A stretch of DNA of 30,160 nucleotides from UBA6814 sp040753075 (GTDB taxonomy: Bacteria; Desulfobacterota; Desulfovibrionia; Desulfovibrionales; Desulfovibrionaceae): contig JBFMHA010000043.1 of NCBI GenBank assembly GCA_040753075.1, positions 1-30,160 of the forward strand. Direction: 5' to 3'. The position numbers were made by a program, and so were the translations under genes. Positions 20,837-29,353 of the stretch are shown piece after piece. Numbering within the stretch: the first letter of the stretch is position 1; the number at the start of each line of letters is the position of its first letter. Below the pieces are notes generated by a model. That model did not search any database. It was not told the DNA's origin and saw only the letters and a list, made by a program, of their open reading frames with translations.

Positions 20837-21640
20837 CTAGCCCAGCTCTTCGCTGCGCTTCTTGGCCGCGGCCACGGCCTGCATGAAGGCGCCGCGCACG
20901 GCCAGGGAGTCGAGCACCTGGGTGGCGGCGATGGTGGTGCCGCCGGGCGAGGTGACCATCTCCCGGAGCTGGGACAGGTGCAGGGGCAGGGTCTCGGCCA
21001 GCTTGGCCGAGCCGGTGAACAGGGCCTTGACCATGCGGGTGGCGTCGGGCCGGGGCAGGCCCGCGGAAACGGCCGCGTCCACCAGGGCGTCCATGACGTA
21101 GAACACATAGGCCGGCCCGCTGCCGCACACCGCGGTGAAGGCGTCGAAGGACTTCTCCGGCAGGTGGTGGACCTGGCCAAGGCTGGTGAACAGGCCGGTG
21201 ACCAGGTCTTTCTGTTCCTGGGTCAGGCGCATGTCGTCCAGGCACAGGGCGAAGACCCCGGCCCCGACCATGGCCGGGGTGTTGGGCATGACCCGGACCA
21301 CGGGGCACTTGTGCTTGCTGAGGTCTCCCAGGGTTTCCAGGGTGACGCCAGCGGCGATGGACACCAGGCAGTGGCCCTTGGTGAGTTTGGACGCCAGGGA
21401 GGAGAGCAGGCCGGCCATGCCCTGGGGCTTGACCGCCAGGATGGCGGTCTTGGCCCTGGCCACGACCGCCAGGGGATCGGCGGCCGGGGTCATGCCCATC
21501 CCGGCCAGCCGCTCCACCCGGGCCTGGTCCAAATCGCAGCCCACCATCTCGAGGTCGTTGCGCCCGAGCAGGCCCTCGATGATGGCGCCGCCCATGTTCC
21601 CGGCGCCGATGACCCCGATGGGGGTGCGGGTGGCGGCCAT
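20837..21640 (-). CDS. proC: Pyrroline-5-carboxylate reductase
   Basis: A 267-residue enzyme that reduces 1-pyrroline-5-carboxylate to proline with NAD(P)H, the last step of proline synthesis, in the cytoplasm. The dinucleotide-binding GVIGAGNMGGAI is at the N-terminus. AVKPQ and RVMPNTPAMVGAG lie in the middle, and the dimerisation and active-site part contains AVCGSGPAYVFYVMDALVDAA and TSPGGTTIAATQVL. The length is normal. Its ATG shares one base with the stop codon of ndk upstream (TAATG), so the two are translationally coupled. It is the last gene of the long minus-strand series, with a strong terminator beyond its end. Confidence 0.96.
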   Translation of the reverse strand: MAATRTPIGVIGAGNMGGAIIEGLLGRNDLEMVGCDLDQARVERLAGMGMTPAADPLAVVARAKTAILAVKPQGMAGLLSSLASKLTKGHCLVSIAAGVTLETLGDLSKHKCPVVRVMPNTPAMVGAGVFALCLDDMRLTQEQKDLVTGLFTSLGQVHHLPEKSFDAFTAVCGSGPAYVFYVMDALVDAAVSAGLPRPDATRMVKALFTGSAKLAETLPLHLSQLREMVTSPGGTTIAATQVLDSLAVRGAFMQAVAAAKKRSEELG

Positions 21641-22059
21641 TATCCCACGATCTCCAGCTGGCTGAAGAAGTAGGCGACCTCGAAGGCCGCGGTTTCGGGC
21701 GCGTCGGAGCCGTGGGTGGAGTTGGCCTCCACGTTCTCGCCGTAGAGCTTGCGGATGGTGCCGTCAGCGGCCTTGGCCGGGTCGGTGGCGCCCATGAGCT
21801 CGCGGTAGCGGGCGATGGCGTTCTCGCCCTCCAGCACCTGGACCACGCAGGGGCCGGAGCTCATGAACGTGGTGAGGTCGTTGAAGAACGGCCGGGCGGC
21901 GTGGACGTGGTAGAAGCCCTCGGCCTGCTGCTTGGTCATGTGGATCTTCTTCATGGCCACGATCCTGAGGCCGGCCTCTTCGATCATGGCGTCGATCTTG
22001 CCGATGAGGTTCTTCTTCACCGCATTGGGCTTGATGATGGAAAAGGTGCGTTCGACCAT
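21640..22059 (-). CDS. ndk: Nucleoside diphosphate kinase
   Basis: A 139-residue kinase that equilibrates NTP and NDP pools through a phosphohistidine. The N-terminal ERTFSIIKPNAVKKNLIGKI and the catalytic NSTHGSDAPETAAFEVAYFF, with the phosphorylated His in HGSD, are complete. The Kpn-loop region (RYRELMGATDPAKAADGTIRKLYG) is as expected. A GGAGG site precedes the ATG. It lies 27 bp after the ABC transporter ATPase and overlaps proC by one base, so it is probably transcribed with both. Confidence 0.97.
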   Translation of the reverse strand: MVERTFSIIKPNAVKKNLIGKIDAMIEEAGLRIVAMKKIHMTKQQAEGFYHVHAARPFFNDLTTFMSSGPCVVQVLEGENAIARYRELMGATDPAKAADGTIRKLYGENVEANSTHGSDAPETAAFEVAYFFSQLEIVG

Positions 22060-22086
22060 GGGATTGTCCTCCGTAGGGATTGTGTA

Positions 22087-22881
22087 TCAGGTTAGGAGCA
22101 TCTTGTCCGAGGAGAATTCCTCGCCCTTGACCGCGTAGAACTGGGCCAGCAGGTCGGTGACCTTGAGGTTGCGCTTCTCCTCGCCGCGCACGTCAAGGAT
22201 GATCTTGCCCTGGTGGAGCATGATGAGCCGGTTGCCCAGCTTGATGGCCTGGTTCATGTTGTGGGTGACCATGAGGGTGGTCAGCTTCTGCTCGGTGACG
22301 ATGTGTTCGGTGAGCAGGAGGATGGCGTTGGCGGTCTTGGGGTCCAGGGCCGCGGTGTGCTCGTCCAGGAGCAGGACCTTGGGCCGGACCAGGGTGGCCA
22401 TGAGCAGGGTGAGGGCCTGGCGCTGGCCGCCGGAGAGCAGGCCGATGCGATCGCCCAGGCGTTTCTCCAGGCCCAGGCCGATCTTGTGCACCTCGCGCCG
22501 GAAAAAGGAGCGGTCCTCGTCGGTGACGCCCTTGCCCAGGCCGCGGGACCTGCCGCGGCGCAGGGCCAGGGCCAGGTTCTGCTCGATGGACAGGGAGGCG
22601 CAGGTGCCCAGGAGCGGGTCCTGGAAGACTCGGCCCAGGTGGGCGGCGCGGCGGTGTTCCGGCCAGGCGGTGATGTCCTCGCCGTCCAGGGTGATGGTCC
22701 CGCTGTCCGGGAGGAAGGAGCCGGCCACGCAGGAGAGCAGGGTGGACTTGCCCGCGCCGTTGGAGCCGATGACCGTGATGAAGTCGCCGTCGGACACGGA
22801 CAGGGACACCCCGTCCAGGGCCAGGACCTCGTTGACGCTTCCCCGGTGGAAGAACTTGGTGATGCCGGTCAGTTCGATCAT
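22087..22881 (-). CDS. ABC transporter ATP-binding protein (TrpZ/YtrE-like amino-acid uptake type)
   Basis: A 264-residue nucleotide-binding subunit with Walker A GSNGAGKST, Q-loop at RVFQDP, signature LLSGGQRQAL, Walker B VLLLDEHTAALD and the H-loop TLMVTHNM. The motif GTCASLSIEQNLALA and the long stretch between Q-loop and signature (ALRRGRSRGLGKGVTDEDRSFF) are typical of the ATPases that partner ABC_sub_bind-type permeases. The start ATG 22881 overlaps the permease stop by 4 bp. Together with the permease and binding protein upstream it forms an importer. The substrate is not known; characterised relatives take up aromatic amino acids. Confidence 0.9.
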   Translation of the reverse strand: MIELTGITKFFHRGSVNEVLALDGVSLSVSDGDFITVIGSNGAGKSTLLSCVAGSFLPDSGTITLDGEDITAWPEHRRAAHLGRVFQDPLLGTCASLSIEQNLALALRRGRSRGLGKGVTDEDRSFFRREVHKIGLGLEKRLGDRIGLLSGGQRQALTLLMATLVRPKVLLLDEHTAALDPKTANAILLLTEHIVTEQKLTTLMVTHNMNQAIKLGNRLIMLHQGKIILDVRGEEKRNLKVTDLLAQFYAVKGEEFSSDKMLLT

Positions 22882-23762
22882 CGGGCCAGCCGCCTCTTGA
22901 GCGCCGGGGCGGCCATGGCGCAGACCACCAGGGCGGCGGTGATGAGGTTCAGGTCGCTGGGGCTGAAGGAGAAGTCGCCGATCTTGAGGCCCAGGGCCAG
23001 GGCGATGGCCATGCGGTAGAGCACCGAGCCCAGCACCGCGGCGGCCACGGCCCGGGGCACGCTGCCCGCGCCGAACACGGTTTCGCCCACGATGACCGAG
23101 GCCAGTCCGGCCACGATGGTGCCCACGCCCATGTTCACGTCGGCCGCGCCCTGGTTCTGGGCGATGAGCGCGCCGGCGAAGGCCACCATGGCGTTGGACA
23201 GCCCCACCCCGAAGATGATGACCTTGTGGGTGTTCACGCCCTGGGCCACGATCATCTGCCGGTTGTCGCCGGTGGCCAGCAGCGTCTGGCCCATCTCGGT
23301 ATAGAGGAACCACACCAGGAGCAGCACCACCAGGCCGGCCATGGCTGCGAAGCAGGCCGGGGCCGCCAGGTGGGAGGGCAGGCCCAGGCGCATCCAGGAG
23401 TCCAGCACGGTGGTGGCCCCCAGGAGCGACACGTTGGGGCCGTCCATGATCCGGATGTTGATGGAGTACAGGGCGATCATGGTGAGGATGGAGGCGAGGA
23501 GGTTCAGGATCTTCAGCTTGGTGTTCAGGATGCCGGTGACGGCTCCGGCGGCGAACCCCGCGGCCATGGCCAGGAACAGGGAGAGGAAGGGGTTGACCCC
23601 GTGGGTGATGGCCACGGCCGAGACCGCCGCGCCCAGGGGCAGGCTGCCGTCCACCGTGAGGTCCGGGAAGTCCAGGATCCGGAACGTGAGGTACACCCCC
23701 AGCACCATGATGCCGTAGACGAAGCCCTGTTCCAGGGCGCCGATGAACGCGAAGAGACTCAT
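22878..23762 (-). CDS. ABC transporter permease (TrpY/ABC_sub_bind-partner type)
   Basis: A 294-residue membrane permease of the branched-chain amino acid type superfamily, with about eight to nine hydrophobic segments. Marker stretches are GALEQGFVYGIMVLGVYLTFRILDFPDLTVDGSLPLGAAV at the N-terminus, ILNTKLKILNLLASILTMIALYSINIRIMDGPN, and the coupling region VVAQGVNTHKVIIFGVGLSNAMVAFAGALIAQNQG. The first part is the hallmark of permeases paired with ABC_sub_bind (DUF534) proteins. It is separated from the binding-protein gene by 104 bp holding two hairpins, and it overlaps the ATPase gene by 4 bp. Confidence 0.9.
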   Translation of the reverse strand: MSLFAFIGALEQGFVYGIMVLGVYLTFRILDFPDLTVDGSLPLGAAVSAVAITHGVNPFLSLFLAMAAGFAAGAVTGILNTKLKILNLLASILTMIALYSINIRIMDGPNVSLLGATTVLDSWMRLGLPSHLAAPACFAAMAGLVVLLLVWFLYTEMGQTLLATGDNRQMIVAQGVNTHKVIIFGVGLSNAMVAFAGALIAQNQGAADVNMGVGTIVAGLASVIVGETVFGAGSVPRAVAAAVLGSVLYRMAIALALGLKIGDFSFSPSDLNLITAALVVCAMAAPALKRRLAR

Positions 23763-23784
23763 GCGGGTGTCCGTGCGGATGAAA

Positions 23785-23840
23785 GGAAAAGGGCGCGGCC
23801 GGTCCGCGGTCCGCGCCCTTGATGAACCGCCGTGCGGTTC
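23785..23840 (-). promoter_or_regulatory. Two intercistronic hairpins between binding-protein and permease genes
   Basis: On the minus strand, hairpin one is GAACCGC-acg-GCGGTTC (23840-23824). Hairpin two has a 10-bp stem AAGGGCGCGG/CCGCGCCCTT (23820-23789), followed by TTTTCCTTTC. The second looks like a partial terminator. Together they could protect the upstream mRNA and lower permease and ATPase expression, as in many binding-protein operons. Confidence 0.65.
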
Positions 23841-23866
23841 TTGTCAAGCCGAAGCGATTTCGTGAT

Positions 23867-24832
23867 CTATTCAAGCACCTTGGCGGCCTTTTTCTTCATT
23901 TCCTCGGGCAGGGTGACGCCCATCTTCGCGGCGGCGGACAGGTTGAGGTGCAGGGTGAGGCCCTCCTGGAACTCCACCGGGGTGTCGGCCGGGGACGCGC
24001 CCTTCAGGATGCGTTCGGCCATGGCGCCGGCCTGCCTGCCGTGCAGGTAGTAGTCGAAGCCCAGGGCGGCCACGCAGCCGCGGGGCACGGAGTCCACGTC
24101 CGCAGCGTACAGGGGCAGCTTGTTCTGCTCGCAGACCTTGACCAGGGACTCCAGCCCCGAGACCACGGTGTTGTCCGTGGGCACGTAGACCGCGTCGGCC
24201 CGGCCCACCAGGCTCTTGCCCGCGGCGTAGACGTCGCCGGACTTGGCCGCGGTGGCCTCCTCGACCTTCACGCCCTTCTTGGCCGCGGCGTCGCGCAGCA
24301 TCTGCACCAGGGTCTTGGAGTTGGCCTCGCCCGCGTTGTAGACCACGCCGATGCTCTTCAGCGCGGGATGGATCTGCATGATCATGTCCAGGTGCTTGTC
24401 CACCGGGGTCAGGTCCGAGACGCCGGTGATGTTGCCGCCGGGCTTCTTGAGGTCGGTCACCAGCTTGGCGCCCAGGGGGTCGGTGACCGCGGAGAAGAGG
24501 AGGGGCACCTTGGCCATGTGTTCGGCCTTCTTGATGACCTGGGCCTGGGCCTGGGCGCTGGGGGTGGCGATGGCCAGCACCAGGTCCGGGCTCTCGCCGG
24601 CGGTGGTCTGGGCGATCTGGTTGGTGGTGGCCATGTTGGCCTGGGCGTTGTGGATCTTGTAGGAGCAGTCCACGCCCTTCTCCTTGAGATGGTCCTGGAA
24701 GCCCTTGAGCACCGCGTCCAGGGCCGGGTGTTCGACGAACTGGTTGACCGCGATCACGTAGGTCTTGGCCCAGGCCGCGGGCGCGGCGAGCAGGACCGCG
24801 GCGGCCAGGGCGGCGCAAAGCAGGCGTTTCAT
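23867..24832 (-). CDS. ABC transporter substrate-binding protein (ABC_sub_bind / TrpX type)
   Basis: A 321-residue secreted binding protein. The signal peptide (KRLLCAALAAAVLLAAPAAWA) is followed by KTYVIAVNQFVEHPALDAVLKGFQDHL, the typical start of the ABC_sub_bind family (VTQFVEHPALD). Further matches are IATPSAQAQAQ, LFSAVTDPLGAKLV, GGNITGVSDLTPV, GVVYNAGEANS, YVPTDNTVVSGLESL and ALGFDYYLHGRQAG. Streptococcal relatives bind aromatic amino acids; the ligand here is not readable. Its ATG overlaps the stop of the YibQ-like gene by 4 bp, so it belongs to that transcript and has no promoter of its own. Confidence 0.92.
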   Translation of the reverse strand: MKRLLCAALAAAVLLAAPAAWAKTYVIAVNQFVEHPALDAVLKGFQDHLKEKGVDCSYKIHNAQANMATTNQIAQTTAGESPDLVLAIATPSAQAQAQVIKKAEHMAKVPLLFSAVTDPLGAKLVTDLKKPGGNITGVSDLTPVDKHLDMIMQIHPALKSIGVVYNAGEANSKTLVQMLRDAAAKKGVKVEEATAAKSGDVYAAGKSLVGRADAVYVPTDNTVVSGLESLVKVCEQNKLPLYAADVDSVPRGCVAALGFDYYLHGRQAGAMAERILKGASPADTPVEFQEGLTLHLNLSAAAKMGVTLPEEMKKKAAKVLE

Positions 24833-26102
24833 GGCGTCACTCCGGTGGCGTTGAGGGTTTCAGGACACTCAGTCCGTGGCTGCTGCCGTTCTCCGGGGAA
24901 AGTCGTGCCACAGGGACGGCCTCCGCGGCAAGGGGGCCGGCCTGGGCCCATTCCTCCAGGGCGGCGATGGTCTCGGGGTAGGGGTGGCCGATGGCCACGG
25001 CCTGACCGGTGGCCGCGGCCAGGCGCTCGGCCAGGGCCAGTTGGCGGCGGATGGCCGAGCGTTCGCGCACGTTGTCCAGGAACACCGCCCGGCGCAGGTA
25101 GGGCAGCCCCATTTCCCGGCAGAGGGCGCGGGCCTGGGAGCGGCCGGTGGTCAGGCTGTCCAGGAAGAACAGGCCGCGGGAGCGCAGTTCGCCGAGCACC
25201 AGGCGCATGGGGCCGGGCAGTTGGGTGAACAGGGAGCCCATGTGGTTGTTCACTCCGATGGCTCCGGGCGCCTGGTCCAGGCCGGCGCGAAGGGTGCGCA
25301 GCAGGGTGGCGCTGTCCATGGCCGCGAGCAGGGCGCCGGGGCCGGGGTTCACCTCGGGAAAGCCCACCGGCTCCATGGGCAGGTGGAGCATGAGGGACAG
25401 TCCGCGGCTCCTGGCCAGGGCCACGACTTCCGCGGTGTGCTCCTCGTTGGGCAGCACCGCGAAGGTCACGGGCGCGGGCAGGGCGGCCAGCCGCCGGGCC
25501 GCGGCCAGGTCCCGGCCCAGGTCGTCGATGACGATGGCCAGGAGCCCCTTGCTCCCCGTCGCGCGCGGGGCAGGGGCCGCGGACTCGGGCCGGGTGAGGA
25601 GCAGGGTGTGGGTGGTTCGGCCCAGGGCGGTCACGTTCCAGGCCCCGGCCTGGGTATGGGCGAGCTGGGCCTGGGGAGCCCAGGCCGCCAGGTTGCGTCC
25701 GAAGATGCGGGCGAACCGGTCCGGGTCGGGCAGCTCGATTTCCAGGATCTGGGAGTGGTAGGTCTCCTGGCCCTGGCTCTCGGCGCGCAACTCGCGGATG
25801 ACCAGCCGGTCGGGGGCCAGGTTCAGGGCGGCCATGGTGGAGGCCAGGGCATAGTCCGCCAGCTTGGCCACCCGGTCCAGGGGCGCGCCCAGGGGCTCTT
25901 CGTAGGGCGCGGCCTCGCCGGCCGGCTGGTCCGGGGCCGGGGCTGCGGGGAGCGGGACAGGCGGGACAGGGGCCGCCGCGGGCCGGGGAGGGGCCGGCCG
26001 GACCAGGACCAGGGCCAGGATCACCAGGATGGCGCAGGCTGCCCAACCCCAGAACACCAGGCGCGCCGGCGAGGAGAAGGGGGACTGGCGGTCCTGGCCC
26101 AT
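24829..26102 (-). CDS. Divergent polysaccharide deacetylase family protein (YibQ-like)
   Basis: A 421-residue protein with a single N-terminal membrane anchor (~residues 15-35) and a long Pro/Ala-rich linker (~36-65). A middle region (~75-185) has no recognised motif. The C-terminal ~220 residues are a YibQ/DUF610 polysaccharide-deacetylase fold: LLAIVIDDLGRDLAAARRLAALPAPVTFAVLPN, MLHLPMEPVGFPEVNPGPGAL, GVNNHMGSLFT, LFFLDSLTT and AIGHPYPETIAAL. The family often sits beside envC and ctpA, as here; its substrate is unknown, but a role in cell-wall or septum polysaccharide is commonly inferred. Long linker and anchor suggest reach into the periplasm. It starts 24 bp after the protease gene. Confidence 0.9.
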
Positions 26103-26126
26103 GGCTGCGGCGAGTACTCCCCGACG

Positions 26127-27407
26127 CTACTTGATCTGCTTGAGCCGGGGGAGCTGCTTGACCAGCTGCAGGGCCATCCGGAGCTGGTTGTCGCGCTTGA
26201 GCAGGTCGGCGGCCTCGCCGTTCTTCTCCTTGCCGTCGGCAGGGGTCTTGCCGTTCTGGTTCTCGATGTGGCCGGACAGGTCCTCCTCGCGCACCACGCC
26301 CAGGCGGGGTCCGTTGTCGTCGTGGGGGGCTTCGAAGGGGATGGCCATGTCGGGCTCGATGCCCTGGGCCTGGATGGAGCGGCCTCTGGGCGTGTAGTAC
26401 AGGGCGGTGGTCAGCTTGATGCCCGACTCGTCGGCCAGGGGGATGACGGTCTGCACCGTGGCCTTGCCGAAGGTCTTCTCGCCCAGCAGCAGGGCGCGGT
26501 CGCGGTCCTGCAGGGCGCCGGCCACGATCTCCGAGGCCGAGGCCGAGCCGGCGTTGATGAGCACCACCATGGGCGCGTCGATGTCGTCGGCCGAGGTCTT
26601 GGCGTTGAAGTCCTTGCGCGAGGAGGCGTCTCGGCCCTGGATGTAGACCACGTTGCCCGCGGGCAGGAAGGCGTCGGCCACGGACACGGCCTGGTCCAGG
26701 AGGCCGCCGGGATTGTTGCGCAGGTCCAGGACCAGGCCCTTGATGGCGGCCTTGCCCCCGGCCTTCTTGAGGAGCTTCCTCATCTCCTCGGTGGTGTTCT
26801 CGTTGAACCGGGTCAGGCGCAGGTAGAGGTAGCCGTCCTCCAGGGTTTCGCTCTTGGCGCTGCGGATGGGGATGGTGTCGCGCACCAGGGAGACCTTCTC
26901 CGGCGCGCTGCCGCCCTTGTGCAGGATGGTCAGCTCGACCTTGGTTCCCTTGGGGCCGCGGATCATCTTCACCGCCTCCACCAGGGTGATGTCCTGGGTG
27001 GGGTGGCCGTCGATCTCCAGGATGATGTCGCCGGCCTTCATGCCGGCCTTGTAGGCAGGGGTGTCCTCGATGGGGGAGATGACCGTGAGCCGGCCGTTCT
27101 GCAGGGTGATCTCGATGCCGATGCCCCCGAACTCGCCCTGGGTGCTGATCTGCATCTCCCTGAAGTCGTCCTTGCTCATGAAGGTGGAGTGCGGATCCAA
27201 CCGCTGGAGCATGCCCTCGATGGCGCCGTTGATGAGTTCGTCGCGGCCCACCGGGCGCACGTAGTGGTCCTCCACCAGGTCCAGGACCTGGCTGAAGCGC
27301 TTGAGCGGGCCGAGCAGGTCCTCGTCCTGGGGGGCGGGGGCCTGGCCCGCGGCCACGGTCAGGGTGGCGACAAGAACCAGGGACAGTATCCATATGGTGA
27401 TGCGCAT
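26127..27407 (-). CDS. ctpA: S41-family carboxyl-terminal processing protease (CtpA-type)
   Basis: A 426-residue periplasmic protease. After a signal peptide (~residues 1-20) come the family helix (VLDLVEDHYVRPVGRDELINGAIEGMLQRLDPHSTFM), a PDZ domain (~80-165, GGIGIEITLQNGRL…AGMKAGDIILEIDG) and the S41 core. The Ser-Lys pair is visible: GSASASEI contains Ser290, and GEKTFGKATVQ has Lys315, 25 residues on, the spacing known for Tsp/CtpA. YYTPRGRSIQAQGIEPD is also present. The C-terminal ~65 residues are charged and low in complexity. CtpA proteases degrade periplasmic proteins and regulate cell-wall hydrolases; the EnvC-like gene 74 bp upstream supports a wall-remodelling role. Confidence 0.95.
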   Translation of the reverse strand: MRITIWILSLVLVATLTVAAGQAPAPQDEDLLGPLKRFSQVLDLVEDHYVRPVGRDELINGAIEGMLQRLDPHSTFMSKDDFREMQISTQGEFGGIGIEITLQNGRLTVISPIEDTPAYKAGMKAGDIILEIDGHPTQDITLVEAVKMIRGPKGTKVELTILHKGGSAPEKVSLVRDTIPIRSAKSETLEDGYLYLRLTRFNENTTEEMRKLLKKAGGKAAIKGLVLDLRNNPGGLLDQAVSVADAFLPAGNVVYIQGRDASSRKDFNAKTSADDIDAPMVVLINAGSASASEIVAGALQDRDRALLLGEKTFGKATVQTVIPLADESGIKLTTALYYTPRGRSIQAQGIEPDMAIPFEAPHDDNGPRLGVVREEDLSGHIENQNGKTPADGKEKNGEAADLLKRDNQLRMALQLVKQLPRLKQIK

Positions 27408-27480
27408 GAATCCTCCGGAAGGGAACGCTGAGGAGGGGGCCGTGGCGGCCCGGAAGGGCTCCTCGCGCGGCCGCGTGGGG

Positions 27481-28599
27481 TCAGTTCAGGGCCGCGAACC
27501 AAGGTTCAGGATTAATTGCTTTCTGGCCAAAACGCAATTCAAAATAGAGTCCGGGTCCCTTGGCGGGCGGGTAGAACCCCGTGCTGCCCAAGGATTCTCC
27601 CTTCTCCACCTCCTGGCCCACCCGGACCCGGGTGTCGGACAGGAAGGCGTAGAGGGAATAGTATTCCTCGCCGTGGTACACGATGACCACCTGGCCGAAG
27701 CCGCGCAGCAGGTCGTTGTGCACCACCTTGCCCCAGAACACCGAGCGGACCTCGGTCCCGGCGGAGGAGGACAGTCCGACCCCGGGCCGGCCCCCGCCCT
27801 CGGACGAGCCGGGGTGAGCCACCACCTTGCCCGCAGCCGGCAGGGCCAGGCGCCCCTTGAACTGGGGGAACTTGCGGTCCTCCAGGGCCTTGAGCCGGTA
27901 CTTGAGGTCCTCGATGGCGGCCATGACCTGGCCCAGGGACTGCTCCTCGGTGAGCCGCTTGGCGCGCACCTCCTGGATGCCGCGCAGGTAGGCCAGCTTG
28001 TCCGCCAGCAGCCCGTCCTTGGCCTGGTTCACCTGGGCCAGGCGGATCTCGGCGTCGGCGCGCAGGGTGCTCTGCAGTTCGATGTTCTGGCGCAGCTTGG
28101 CGGTCTGCCGTCCCAGCAGGTCCAGCTTGGCCCGGGACTGGTCGGCCAGGGAGGCCAGCCAGGTGGAGCGGCGGTCGGCTTCCTCCCAGGCCCCCAGGTC
28201 GGACAGGGCGCTCGCCCCGGCCAGGGCCTGGATGCGTTGCGGCCAGAGGGAGCGCAGGAGCAGGGAAAGGTCGTGCACGGTGCGGCCGCGCTGGGCCGCC
28301 AGGGCCGAGTGGTCGGCCTCGGCCGCCGCGATGCGGCTGCCCAGTTCGGCCAGGGCCCGCTCCTTGCGGCCGATCTCGCCCTGCATCTCGCGCATGGCGT
28401 CCTCCACCTTGGCCAGGTCGCGGTACAGGCCGCGCTCCTTCTTGGTCAGGGCCTCGATGCGCCCCTTGCCGGCGTCCGCTTCGGACCGTCGGCTCTCGAT
28501 CCGCGACTCGATCTGTCCGGAATCCTGGGCCGGGGCCGGGGATCCCGTCAAAAGCAGGCTCGCCAAGGCGAGGCAGGAGGCCAGGCGGCGCACGCTCAT
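27481..28599 (-). CDS. EnvC-like murein hydrolase activator (degenerate LytM factor)
   Basis: A 372-residue periplasmic protein with a signal peptide (~1-24), a long coiled coil (~27-240) and a C-terminal M23/LytM domain (~250-372). The coiled-coil and LytM layout is that of EnvC, which recruits and activates amidases at the division site. The LytM domain has lost metal ligands: the usual HxH near the end reads GLYFELRFG, and the tyrosine/histidine segment reads YYSLYAFLSD. It should therefore be an activator, not an enzyme. A 4-bp overlap with the DNA glycosylase gene upstream shows co-transcription. A short stem (GGGCCG-tgg-CGGCCC) lies in the 73 bp before ctpA. Confidence 0.9.
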   Translation of the reverse strand: MSVRRLASCLALASLLLTGSPAPAQDSGQIESRIESRRSEADAGKGRIEALTKKERGLYRDLAKVEDAMREMQGEIGRKERALAELGSRIAAAEADHSALAAQRGRTVHDLSLLLRSLWPQRIQALAGASALSDLGAWEEADRRSTWLASLADQSRAKLDLLGRQTAKLRQNIELQSTLRADAEIRLAQVNQAKDGLLADKLAYLRGIQEVRAKRLTEEQSLGQVMAAIEDLKYRLKALEDRKFPQFKGRLALPAAGKVVAHPGSSEGGGRPGVGLSSSAGTEVRSVFWGKVVHNDLLRGFGQVVIVYHGEEYYSLYAFLSDTRVRVGQEVEKGESLGSTGFYPPAKGPGLYFELRFGQKAINPEPWFAALN

Positions 28600-29249
28600 C
28601 GCTCCAGGAAGGAGGCCAGGGGGCAGGCGGGACAGCGCGGAGCCTTGGGCCGGCAGAAGTCCTTGCCCACCCGCACCAGGAGGGCGTGGTATTCGTTGAA
28701 CAGGGCCGGGTCCGGGTCCAGGGCGTCCATGAACAGGTCGCGCATTTCGTCGTAGCCCGCGTCCTCGGCGATCATCGCGTGCCGGGACAGGATGCGCCTG
28801 GTGTAGGCGTCCACCACGAAAGTGGGCTTGCCCAGGGCGTAGAGCAGGATGCTGTCCGCGGTCTCCGGGCCCACGCCCTTGACCTCCAGGAGTTTTGGCC
28901 GCAATGTCGCCAGGCCTTTACCGTTCAGGGCGGCCAGGGAAAGCCCGGCCTCGTTGCGCAGAAATCTCAGGAAATTCTTGAGGCGGGCCGCCTTGAGCCG
29001 GAAATAGCCGGCCGGGCGGATGAGTTCGGCCAGGCGCGAATCGGGCAGGGCGTCCAGGGCGGCGGGTTCGAGCACCCCGGCCGCGCGCAGGTTGGCGATG
29101 GCCCGGGCGGTGTTGCCCCAGTTGGTGTTCTGGGTGAGGATGGCGCCCACCGCCACCTCGAAGGGAGTCTCCCCGGGCCACCAGTGGCTCGGACCCAAGG
29201 CTTCGAGCATGGCGTCGTACATGGCGTAGAGGAGGCTTCGGCGGTTCAT
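28596..29249 (-). CDS. HhH-GPD DNA glycosylase (EndoIII/MagIII-like)
   Basis: A 217-residue base-excision repair enzyme of the endonuclease III superfamily. The early FEVAVGAILTQNTNWGNTARAIANL and the helix-hairpin-helix LLEVKGVGPETADSILLYAL are present, and the catalytic Asp147 is in VVDAYTRR. The lysine that makes EndoIII a lyase is replaced by Glu129 (GVGPETAD), so it is probably a monofunctional glycosylase like MagIII, which removes alkylated adenines. The iron-sulfur motif is incomplete: Cys199-x6-Cys206-x2-Cys209 and then Leu215 instead of the fourth Cys. ATG 29249 is supported by AGGA upstream; 29300 would add a tail without domain content. It is the first gene of the minus-strand series. 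Confidence 0.87.
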   Translation of the reverse strand: MNRRSLLYAMYDAMLEALGPSHWWPGETPFEVAVGAILTQNTNWGNTARAIANLRAAGVLEPAALDALPDSRLAELIRPAGYFRLKAARLKNFLRFLRNEAGLSLAALNGKGLATLRPKLLEVKGVGPETADSILLYALGKPTFVVDAYTRRILSRHAMIAEDAGYDEMRDLFMDALDPDPALFNEYHALLVRVGKDFCRPKAPRCPACPLASFLER

Positions 29250-29353
29250 GGGGTTCCTGGGCCGGCCGGAGCGGACAACAGCGGGCCGGAAGGTCTGCAC
29301 AGCATAGGGTCTCGCCCTGGTTTCGGCAAGGGGCGGGAACGGGGTGTCCGCGT
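29250..29353. promoter_or_regulatory. Divergent intergenic region
   Basis: These 104 bp separate the first gene of the minus-strand series from the oligosaccharyltransferase gene and must hold both promoters. I see no clear -35/-10 pair or operator in it; base composition is close to that of coding DNA. Confidence 0.4.

Noticed and set aside
24876..27431. 851-residue plus-strand open frame
   Set aside because: It is the antisense shadow of the CtpA- and YibQ-like genes; composition is Gly/Gln/His-rich and motif-free.
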